A stretch of 64,000 nt of DNA. It comes from Panicum virgatum. Lineage: Eukaryota; Streptophyta; Magnoliopsida; Poales; Poaceae. The DNA lies in assembly GCF_016808335.1 (NCBI RefSeq), contig NC_053138.1:13943900-14007899 (forward strand), given 5' to 3'. Positions 56,044 to 64,000 of the stretch are shown here, piece after piece. Position numbers and translations under genes: made by a program. The notes beneath the pieces were generated by a model. The model saw nothing but the letters and a program-made list of their open reading frames with translations, had not been told where the DNA came from and made no database searches. Within the stretch, counting starts at the first letter, position 1; each line of letters opens with the position of its first letter.

Positions 56044-58004
56044 CTACGGCTCTGCCCCGCAGCGGCCGCGCGCCATCGGGGATGGCGACTCGCTGCTGGC
56101 GTCGGAGCCGGCGTGCCTGGAGACGGAGAAGACGAGCTCCTTGACGTCGGTGCCGGAGGAGCGGAGGTGCGCCAGGATCTTGCTGAACTTGGCCTTGGGC
56201 CGCTGCGTGATGGCGATGGACACGTCGTTGGGGAACAGGTCCCGGCGGACGAACGCGTGGTACATGGTGGCCACCAGCACGCCGGTGACCGTCACGGACG
56301 CGATCCCGGAGAGCCCCACCGCCAGCGCCCGGGTGAGCACGGTGGTCACCGCCGACGCGTACAGCGTCGTCGCGATGGCCGCGCTCGTCATCGGGAACGT
56401 GTACGCCCACCACGCCAGCGAGAACCGGACGCCCCTGAAGAAGTTGATCCGCACCACCTGTACATGCTTCCATCGTCAGCTCAGAGGCTAAATTTACAAA
56501 TATATAAGAAGAACGATGTGTCAGCAAGTGCTGCTGCACGGACACGTACCAGCGACATGTAGAGGAAGAGCGAGATGAAGTAGGCGATCTTGGCGCCGTA
56601 GTTGAACTCGCCGCAGAGCCTGGCCCAGGCCATGGACGCCACGCTGGGCGCCGCAACGAAGAGGAAGAACACCGGGTGGAGGTCCTTGGGGAGCTGCACG
56701 TTGGTGGGGAGCCGCTGGTACAGCGTCACGAACAGCACCACGTAGTGCGCCAGCCCGACGGCGAAGAAGAAGATGGGGGCCTCGCGGAGCCCCATCCGGG
56801 TGCCCAGCAGCGCGCCCACGAAGTTGCCGACGACGGCGAGGTGGTTCGTCGGGTTGGCCACCTTGGACAGCCGCCGGTCGCCGCCGGACATCCACTGGCC
56901 GTAGATCTTGAGGTCCAGGCAGAAGATGGGCGCCATGAGCACGTACCAGACGACGTGGTGGATCGTCCATACCGGCCGCGGCAGGCCCTTGACGAGGAAG
57001 AGGCAGGCGATCCACGGCGCGAAGAAGAAGTTGACGCGGATGGGGTGGTGGAACTCGCGGCGGACCGCCTCGAAGTAGAACACCACCTTGAGCAGGTAGA
57101 TGGCGGAGACGAGGCCCATGAGCGCGACGGAGGCCCACCAGAGCGCGTGGTTCACGCCCGGGCTCACGCGGAGGAACGCCGTCGCGGGCTCCGTCTGCAG
57201 CGCCTTCCACAGCATCGCCTGGCTGCTCACGCCCAGGCACATCCCGAACGCGCTGATCGGGAACCGCAGCAGGAACGGCCACGCCTCGTCCTCGGGCAGC
57301 GCGGACACCTCCGTCGGCCGGAGCGTCTCGAGCTCGGGCCCCTCGAGCGCCGCGAAGTAGCGGTCGGCGGTGGGCACCTCGTCGTCGTCGGTCTCCTCCT
57401 CGGAGATCTTGGAGTCGGCGGGCTCAACCTCGGCCGGGTCTTGCGGCAGCGGCACCCCGCGGAGGTTGGAGAGCTGGCGCTCGAGGCGGCCGGAGAAGGT
57501 CTTGAATTGGTCGAAGCGGCGGTCCCGCGTGCTGTCGCTGCGCGACACGCTGCGCATGCGCTGCAGCGGCGGCTCCTCGGTCCTGATGGTCAGCGTCGGC
57601 TGCGAGTGGAACCGCGCCTGCTTCAGCAGCTGCGGCGCCGCCGCCTCAGCCGTGTGGTGGCCCGCGTCTGGCCCTGGCGTCGCCTCGGCCGGCGACGGCG
57701 CCACGCGCACGGCGTCGCCGCCGTCGCTGCGGACGGACGCGCACGCGCCGAGCTGCGCCAGGTGCAGGCCCGACGGCGACGCCGGCACGCTGAGCGAGAC
57801 GGAGTACGCGGCCTCGGTCCCCGGCGCTCCAGCGCGATCACCGCGCGCCGCCGCTGGAGAAGCGGCCGCCGGAACCGCCTCCTTGCCGGCGAAGCCCGCG
57901 ATCACCGCCGACGGCACAGTGACCCGGAGCGCCTCCGGCGACGGGCGCCCCCTGGCGGCGCCGTCCAGCTCCGCCGCCATCTGGACGCCCTCGCTGGTCG
58001 CCAT
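56044..58004 (-). CDS. SLAC1: SLAC1-type slow anion channel
   Basis: Two exons: 58004-56550 (485 codons) and 56457-56044 (137 codons plus stop). The donor is TCGCTG|GTACGT, the acceptor GTACAG|GTGGTG, the intron 92 bp, and the protein 622 aa. Residues 1 to about 240 are a hydrophilic, A/S/P-rich cytosolic tail with basic-Ser sites (RMRSVSRSDSTRDRR) of the sort targeted by kinases. About 250-585 is the ten-helix TDT/SLAC1 domain (RFPISAFGMCLGVSSQ, HHPIRVNFFFAPW, LYQRLPTNVQLPKDLHPVFFLF, then in exon 2 RINFFRGVRFSLAWWAYTFP). In Arabidopsis SLAC1 is the guard-cell anion channel activated by OST1 and CPKs in ABA-driven stomatal closure. The long N-tail and Ser-rich segment favour SLAC1 over short SLAH1/4 forms; SLAH2/3 is the alternative. 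It appears intact. Confidence 0.88.
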
Positions 58005-58124
58005 GGCACCTCAGGATCGCTCGCTCGCGCTTGGCTGCTGGGAGTGCCGCCGCCTGCCTACACCAAACAGGAGCAAGCAGCTGCAGCGCGTGAGTGTCTG
58101 CAGCTCGGCTCGCTCCCCGTCTCT

Positions 58125-58134
58125 GAATATATAG
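58125..58134 (-). promoter_or_regulatory. TATA box of the SLAC1-type gene
   Basis: CTATATATTC on the minus strand, about 120 bp upstream of the ATG. It puts the transcript start near 58095 and a leader of about 90 bases. Confidence 0.6.
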
Positions 58135-58331
58135 AGGGACCAGAGGTCGACGACACGGTGGGAACTGGGAAGGCATGGGGAGTTCGGGGAGGAAGATGCT
58201 CGCTTGCAACTGTAGGTGCGTGCAAGTGGAGCAGTGTGCGGCGCCGGCGGCCGGTGACGCGGACGCACGCACGTGGCCACGTCCGGAAGGTTCGGGGCAC
58301 GTATCACAAAACATGCTTTCCTTTCCTTTTC

Positions 58332-58360
58332 TTATTTATTTATTTATTATTATTATTATT
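58332..58360. repeat. (TTTA)n/(TTA)n microsatellite
   Basis: TTATTTATTTATTTATTATTATTATTATT in the distal promoter of the SLAC1-type gene, given here as repeat units. Confidence 0.85.
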
Positions 58361-58638
58361 CAAGGGAAAATCAATAGTAGTTGGAAACACCACACATAAA
58401 AAAATCCTTTGGTAGTGTGAGTACGAAGTTCCTCTGTTTTTTAAGGCTATTGAAAATGATTGGCGTTTTCGTTTCCGTGCTCGCAGTTGAATTCTGCAGG
58501 CCGGCGCACGGTTAGCTTGGGGAGGGGCATCCAGTTCAGGTGCCGGTGCGGCGGTGCCCTCTGGCCCTGGCCATGGCTGCAGATCGCTGATGACCGCGGA
58601 AAGGGACGGGACGCGACCGCGACCGCGACTGCGACCGC

Positions 58639-58730
58639 CATGATGACCGCCGAAAGTGCGGGCAGGGCTTTGAACTGCGCCCTGAAACCGTGATGGTTGC
58701 CAGCGGAAAAGCTCGCGGGGAGGCTGCGCG
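58639..58730. repeat. About 92-bp direct repeat, copy 1
   Basis: It contains AAAGTGCGGGCAGGGCTTTG and ACCGTGATGGTTGCC, and matches 59111-59205 with few differences. A GC-rich hexamer array (CGCGACCGCGACTGCGACCG) precedes it. Confidence 0.85.
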
Positions 58731-59110
58731 TAAGGATGGATGTGGACATCCGAATTCTTATAATAAATTTGATATTTTAAAATAGATATGTTTAAAATTT
58801 TTTGTTAATTTTTTTAATATTATCAAGCATATTATTACACATGAGAATAAAATTTTGTATATATTTTTTTATGTATTATTTGCTCCCTACAATTAAAAAG
58901 ATGAAAAAAAGATTCAAATCCGTATCCGATCGTATTCGAATTTTTATATCTATTATTTGAGAATATATATATGATAAATTTGAGGTTTAGTTTTTATGAA
59001 TCTTTACAAGATCAATGTTAAATACAAGGCTATGAATTTACATAGTAAATTCTATATTTTATTTGTCCATTATCGAAGAAAAATGATCAAAAATCTAACA
59101 TTCGAATAAA
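58731..59110. other. AT-rich spacer between the two 92-bp repeats
   Basis: About 380 bp of AT-rich DNA without genes, bordered on both sides by the repeat. It could be an insertion or part of a duplicated unit. Confidence 0.5.
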
Positions 59111-59205
59111 CATGATACCGCGGAAAGTGCGGGTAGGGCTTTGAACTGCGCCGTGAAACCGTGATGGTTGCCGGCGGAAAAACTCGCGGGGGAAGGCTGC
59201 GCGGC
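59111..59205. repeat. About 95-bp direct repeat, copy 2
   Basis: Second copy of 58639-58730, same orientation, with AAAGTGCGGGTAGGGCTTTG. Confidence 0.85.
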
Positions 59206-59392
59206 CGCGGCGGCGCGGCGCATGTAAACTCTTCGTTGACCTGGATGCCCCCTCCGTGGGCCGTGGGCGCGGCCGCGGTGACGAACGGGAACGGGACAAG
59301 GGCGAAGGGGTCTTCAGCACGGACTCCGGTAGGACGAGAGCCGTCAGCCTACTACTTTTTTTTTCTTCGTTCCGAATTCCGATTGATTGTTA

Positions 59393-59652
59393 TTTTCTCC
59401 GTTCCAAATTATAAGTCATTTCAAAAATTTTGGAGAGTCAAACCATCTCAAGGTTTGACCAAAATTATAGAGAGAAATATAAAAATTTATGACATCAAAT
59501 ATGTACACTATGAAAATATAACTAACAAAAAATCTAATGATACTTAATTGGTATCATAAATGTCATTATCTTATCATATAAATTTGGTAAAACTTGAAAA
59601 ACTTTGACTCTCCAAGATTCTTGGAATGACTTATAATTTAGAACGGAGGGAG
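59393..59652. mobile_element. Stowaway-like MITE, 260 bp
   Basis: Left end TTTTCTCCGTTCCAAATTAT and right end (complement) CTCCCTCCGTTCTAAATTAT with TA at both borders. Subterminal AAGTCATT is inverted on the right. Confidence 0.82.
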
Positions 59653-60729
59653 TAGTTTAGTACAACTCGATCGGAGCCGGGTCAAATTCGGCATATATAC
59701 ATATACACGAGTGATGCACGGTGGCTAGCAGGTTAAGATATTCGAATTTATTGGGTTTAACTTCTCCCCCTTTAATTAGAAGCTGCATGCATGGCATGTG
59801 CGGCCATATCTATTTCTGAGGGGACGCATGTTCACGAAAATGACATTAGTTTTTGAGAGGGTGGTTTGCAAATTATGGGAGGGGAGGGGTGTCTATTTGT
59901 GAAAGGTTGGATATATTTGTTTTTTGATGGTTGGGATGGAGTATTTGTGAAATGGTGTCTGCTCGTGAAGGGACAGCTCTGTTAGTAGTCCAAAAGATAT
60001 ATGCAGTGCTTCAGCAGCTATAAAGGAAAAATTATATATGCATGGATCGTTTCAGTTTCAGAGATGCATATTTGTGCAATGCATCTGTTCGGAGGTATAT
60101 GTTTGCACACGTCGTCAGTGGTTAATTTCAGTTTGTTTCTTTGTATTTTATATATACAGTACATCGTGCTTCCGATCAGATTTGTGCAAAGTTTATAACT
60201 TTTGACCACCAATTAGTCAAATCGTATATTTCATGTATCAAAGTTCAACCAACATCGTGTCTAGCTACTTTTGGAGGATTTTAAAATCCCAATACGCCAC
60301 AAAATTAGCGTGTGCATACTTCCCCTGCATCGCACCAGAAACGGATCTAAAGGCAAAACACGGTCACTAGGTACGTATGGAAAGAGCATGCTGTTTCGGT
60401 TTGTGTTGTTCCTGATGAGGATTTTGAGGAGTAAAGAAAGAAAGACTTGGACGATCGCCATCGCTGTTGACTACTCATCCACGTCAACACGCAAGATCAA
60501 AGACAGACGGCCGTGCTGGAAGAAGCAACGGAAAGACGCATGGACTATGGTCGAGCTCAAATTATTAAGTATTATCATATATGCATGAGGCATGGTATTT
60601 ATATCATATATATGCATATATATACAGTATATGCTAGTAGTAGTAAGCATAGTTAGTTATACCTTGCCTGGGCGCCGCGCTTGGGGAGATGAAGAAGAAG
60701 GCAGCAGGAACTGGAAGAGATCGAGCACA
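59653..60729. other. Intergenic, no gene seen
   Basis: AT-rich with TATATGCATATA repeats near 60590-60630. Short ORFs have no recognised domain. Confidence 0.5.
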
Positions 60730-60840
60730 CTACTTGTGAAGAAACTTGGTGGCTTTGGCTAGCACAAGCTGATCAGAGATCTGCTGCGGAGTATAGTCGT
60801 CACACACCTCGCCAGCAGCCAGATCCTGTGCTCCATCCAT
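60730..60840 (-). CDS. Short ORF of 36 codons behind a TATA box
   Basis: ATG 60840 to TAG 60732-60730 reads MDGAQDLAAGEVCDDYTPQQ and continues for about 16 residues. A TATA box, CTATATAAAGG, lies at 60865-60855, so close that the ATG may precede the transcript start. A donor-like GGCAAG|GTATAA follows at about 60662. It may be a first exon, a non-coding transcript or a gene relic. No family recognised. Confidence 0.25.
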   Translation of the reverse strand: MDGAQDLAAGEVCDDYTPQQISDQLVLAKATKFLHK

Positions 60841-60854
60841 GGAGGGCGGGGATC

Positions 60855-60865
60855 CCTTTATATAG
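60855..60865 (-). promoter_or_regulatory. TATA box
   Basis: CTATATAAAGG on the minus strand, a near-perfect plant core promoter element with no established gene behind it. Confidence 0.45.
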
Positions 60866-61467
60866 GGCGTCGGATCGGGGGGATGCCAAGCGGAAAGCCA
60901 GTGAGACGCGAGCCTTGGAAGACGGGACAGGTAGTCGAACCCCAACGCTGTACAAGATCAGAGACGAGATTAGCAGAACAACTGAACAAGTGGAGTCAAA
61001 AGTTGGGGGCAGCCGGGACCGGGAAGGCAGCTACCCTCTGTTCCCGTGCCGGACCCATGGGGCCAGAGATCTAGCTAGCCTTTCTGCGATACGATTGACC
61101 ATCAGCTAAAGGAAGCAAAGGTTAATTAGGCGGCTACCTCATTAATCGTAACCACGTTCTGCTGGTCTCGTTTCCCATGCTTTTGTTCCCCCGGCTGTCC
61201 CAGCCTCCTGTCTCTGTTAATTTTGCCTAAAATACATTTGTTTGCCTAGTTGTGGCAACGAGAAGTCGAGAACCCTCTGCCTGGCTATAGTTTGGCGCGA
61301 AACCTTGTCCGGGTTCAGCGAATCTGAGCAGGCATCTTCTTCCCGTCGTCACAACCTTTCCTTTCTCACCCTCTTCCCGCTGATAACTACTCCCCCTGCC
61401 GTTTCGGATGCAAATCAATCGTTGATCGCATGGCTCTCTGTGTAAACTACTGAAGGGAAGAGTTCTA
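60866..61467. other. Intergenic, no gene seen
   Basis: Moderate GC with only short open frames. Confidence 0.5.
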
Positions 61468-61675
61468 CTCCCTCCAATCACATATAAGTCATTGTGTTCG
61501 CGATGTGTCGAATTTTGATATTTGAAGATGATACGAATATATTTGTTTCAAAATGTAGCTTCATAAATCTATATTTTTAAGAGAGAGAGAGAGGAACAAA
61601 AAGTGTCATACAAATTTGTGTTTTGAAGACCATATTTAATTAAAAAAACATGACTTATTTGTGACAAGAGGAATG
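61468..61675. mobile_element. Degenerate Stowaway-like MITE, 208 bp
   Basis: Left end CTCCCTCCAATCACATATAA and right end (complement) CATTCCTCTTGTCACAAATA, with TA on both sides. AAGTCAT is inverted near both ends. Confidence 0.65.
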
Positions 61676-61710
61676 TATGGATATATTTATTTTAATAAAA
61701 AAAGCGAACA

Positions 61711-61860
61711 AAGCGTAGCTTAGCTGGTAAAGTTTCTTATGATGAAACATGTACACCAGAGTTCGAATCCTCGACTCAGGGATTTATTCCAAGATTGGTA
61801 TTATTCTTTTAGTGGTTGGCGAAAAAAGCCTAGTGTGCACCTAGCTAGCTAGTGTCAGTG
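61711..61860 (+). mobile_element. tRNA-derived SINE-like element
   Basis: A box A-like TAGCTTAGCTGG (61716-61727) and a box B-like GAGTTCGAATCC (61759-61770), 31 bases apart, form an internal pol III promoter. The sequence between does not fold as a functional tRNA that I can see, and a non-tRNA tail follows. The 3' end and duplications are unclear. Confidence 0.55.
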
Positions 61861-62378
61861 ACACATAAAAAGGCATCAAACTTGTTTGTCCCTCCAAGTT
61901 GTTTAGGCAGGCGCCATTTTTATCTTAAACTTGTCCAGGCAGGCGTCATTCAGAAGTTGTTTAGGCAGTACTGCTAGTTGATGCATCAGTACTTTAGAGG
62001 CTTCAAATTGTGTACTCCTATCTATATCGATCATCTATTGCAGGCATACTTGTTATACTTATCTTGGTCCGGAAGTCAAGGCTTACATGCATGCACAACA
62101 CACAGAGAGATCCGAAGCATAATTCCCTGGTGAATTAAGATAACCGCAGCATAAACAGCTGCTCATTAATCAGCTGTCCTGGCTAAGTACGGCACTGGAT
62201 CTCATCTGATTGTTTAACTATTGTTGAAGCGAACCAAAGCTAGCAGCAGGTTCATCTCTGCTCCCTATACTAATCAAATCACCTGACGGTAAATTGTCGC
62301 TCTGGTCAACGCACAAGACAAGTGTTGTCGATCTTTTCTTCATTTTTTCTCCAATCTTTTGTCAACGCACAGGACAAA
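61861..62378. other. Intergenic, no gene seen
   Basis: It contains a diverged internal repeat with GTTGTTTAGGCAGGCG or GTCCAGGCAGGCGTCATT words (about 61900-61970). Confidence 0.5.
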
Positions 62379-62643
62379 GGGTGTGTTTAGATTCGCGAAA
62401 ATCTAGTAGAAAAGGTCACATCGGACACTGTAGCATATTGTAGCATTTTTTGTTTGTTTGTGGTAAATATTGTCCTATTATAGGCTAACTAGACTCAAAA
62501 GATTCGTCTCGCAACGTACATCAAAATTAAACAATTATTTTTTTATTTACCTACATTTAGTACTCCATACATGTGTCATTTGCTATATTTAATGTTTCGA
62601 TGTGATGGAAAGTTTGGAAGAGTTTGGGGAAGTGAACACAGCC
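62379..62643. mobile_element. MITE, 265 bp, copy A of an inverted pair
   Basis: Ends GGGTGTGTTTAGATTCGCG / (complement) GGCTGTGTTCACTTCCCC with AAA on both sides. Confidence 0.75.
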
Positions 62644-62751
62644 AAAGTAGTGTTCATACAACTGGCAGGCAGTGGCAGTGTACGGAGTACTTATCAGACA
62701 GCAGCTGTTGGCCAGCTAAGATTTGACCTTTACGCATGTATGGCTAATCTT

Positions 62752-63019
62752 GGCTGTGTTTAGTTCTCCCAACTCTTCCAAATTTTTCAAACTTTCCATC
62801 ACATCAAAATCACATCGAAACATTAAATATAATAAATGACCTATGCATGGAGTACTAAATATAGGTAAATAAAAAAACTAATTGCATAGTTTTGATGTAC
62901 ATTGCGAGATTAACCTTTTGAGCCTAGTTAGCATATGGTAGGACAATATTTACCACATAAAAAAGTGCTACAATACTTTTCGCAAACACTTTTCGCATTT
63001 TTTTTAACTAAACACAGCC
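62752..63019. mobile_element. MITE, 268 bp, copy B in opposite orientation
   Basis: Ends GGCTGTGTTTAGTTCTCCC / (complement) GGCTGTGTTTAGTTAAAA with CTT on both sides (62749-62751, 63020-63022). It is the reverse complement of copy A over most of its length. Confidence 0.8.
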
Positions 63020-63022
63020 CTT

Positions 63023-63494
63023 GTCTTGTGATACACTTCAGACCATCTGGCTTATGCGTAGAGTTAGGTACAGATTTGGCTAATACAGGCAGCTACCTTA
63101 GCTTAACTCGAAAAAATGAAAAATAAAGATAACTACTCCCCGAAATCTGGAGTAGATAATAAGATCAGAAGAACGGAATTAATCAAACGAAATGTGCTCG
63201 GCCGACATTTTTTAGAAACTCTTTGGTAGAAGATTATTTGCCGGCTCAGTCTTCAAAGATGCTCATAGAGGTAGGATTTGCGTGCGTGTGTCCATAGGAG
63301 TGTGAGTATGCGTGCGTTGTAAGTGTTGGAGTTGTACTGTGTGATCTAAAAAAAGAAGTTAGAGTGTGTTATTAATAACAGCGACCAGCCGGAACAAACA
63401 ATATAGATAGCACTAGACAACCCAGCAACGCAGTACATCACACTTAACATGCACCGCCGAACAAAAGAAAAAGCAAATGCGGTACCACACGTAG
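63023..63494. other. Intergenic, no gene seen
   Basis: Low-complexity AT-rich stretch and short ORFs only. Confidence 0.5.
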
Positions 63495-64000
63495 TACGAC
63501 CAGTGTTTTTTTCCCAACCGGACACCCCAAATCGGAGCACTCCGGTTCCGGTAAACCGGACCGGTTTGACCTGTTACCGGTAGAAACCGGTCAAATTCAA
63601 ATTTGAATTCAAAAAACTCAGTTCAACCGGTTCGTACCGGTATACCGACCGGTTAGACCGGTTTACCGGCCGGTTTGACCGGTTTGAATTCAAATCCAAA
63701 TTTAAAATCGCATGTGCAACCGGTTTGGACCGGTATACCGGCCGGTTTGACTGGTTTATCAAGTGGGCCTTAATGGGTAGTCTCATTTTTTTTCTTTTCT
63801 TTTTTTTGTTTTAACTTTAAATGCCCGAAAAGTATGTTAAACAAACGAATTTTTGGAAAAATTTGACACCATTAGATTCGTCCCACCTTGAAGTATTATT
63901 AGGACTTTTTGGGAAATTTTCATTTTTTTAAATTCAAATTTGACTTTTGAATTTGAACCAGTTTGATACCGGCCCAAATCGGAACCGGACCAGACCGGTT
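63495..64000. repeat. ACCGG-rich repeat, runs off the window
   Basis: Many ACCGGTTTGACCGGTTT-like words in both orientations (63540-63760), then an AT-rich part, and inverted wording at the end (GGCCCAAATCGGAACCGGAC). The start CCAAATCGGAGCACTCCGGT is partly mirrored at the right edge. It looks like a DNA transposon with subterminal repeats. Confidence 0.55.

Noticed and set aside
56676..58415. 579-codon plus-strand ORF opposite the SLAC1-type gene
   Set aside because: It is the complement of a GC-rich coding exon; its composition is H/E/R/V-rich with no domain, and the minus strand encodes a clear channel.
60580..60800. A microRNA hairpin
   Set aside because: I looked for common grass miRNA sequences and a clean fold on either strand and found none.
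61711..61785. A functional tRNA gene
   Set aside because: Box A and B words are present but I could not pair an acceptor stem or a normal anticodon arm; a SINE fits better.

Overview
The window reads as nuclear DNA of a grass (Poaceae; a panicoid is my guess from overall style, not proven). The signs are very GC-rich first exons, DUF1618, CYP89 and SLAC1-type genes, and a dense mix of Athila, Tat and Tekay-like LTR retrotransposons, L1-type LINEs, Stowaway and PIF/Harbinger MITEs. No prokaryotic feature (operon, CRISPR, rRNA) is visible. Bases 1-43502 are almost wholly retrotransposon. The only clearly intact ordinary genes are a cytochrome P450 (CYP89 type) and a two-exon SLAC1-type anion channel, both on the minus strand in 48.5-58.0 kb.

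Layout. 1-7394: 3' part of a decayed Athila-like element that has gag-protease and a second long ORF but no reverse transcriptase, ending in an LTR at 5976-7394. 7395-8296: an LTR-like remnant. 8297-11663: a minus-strand LTR of about 3.4 kb (TGTAACACCC...GGGTGTTACA, Tekay/Del style). Its polypurine tract is split by a 3.76 kb solo LTR (11675-15433, target duplication acccc). 15439-16127 and 43503 onward: minus-strand zinc-knuckle coding DNA, split by a 27.4 kb Tat-clade element (16128-43502, target duplication gttgt).

The Tat element carries a gag-protease-pol frame (18278-28493) broken by stops and two frameshifts. In its 3' part it has an antisense four-exon gene (41135 to 38947) whose exons are open, in phase, and predict 651 residues. 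A 7.4 kb LINE (31438-38869, minus strand, 16-bp target duplication) sits just behind that antisense gene, and a 156-bp hAT-like MITE sits in the 5' LTR. So the left two thirds is a stack of insertions whose relative order can be read from target duplications.

43.5-48.5 kb holds a small spliced minus-strand ORF of unknown family, CACTA-like ends, a DUF1618 pseudogene with a PIF/Harbinger element in its intron, a second fragment of the unknown family, and a truncated LINE whose target duplication overlaps the P450 stop codon. 50-55.7 kb is a MITE and TIR-element field between the P450 and the SLAC1-type gene. 58-64 kb is intergenic: MITEs, a tRNA-derived SINE-like element, an inverted MITE pair, and an ACCGG-rich repeat running off the end.
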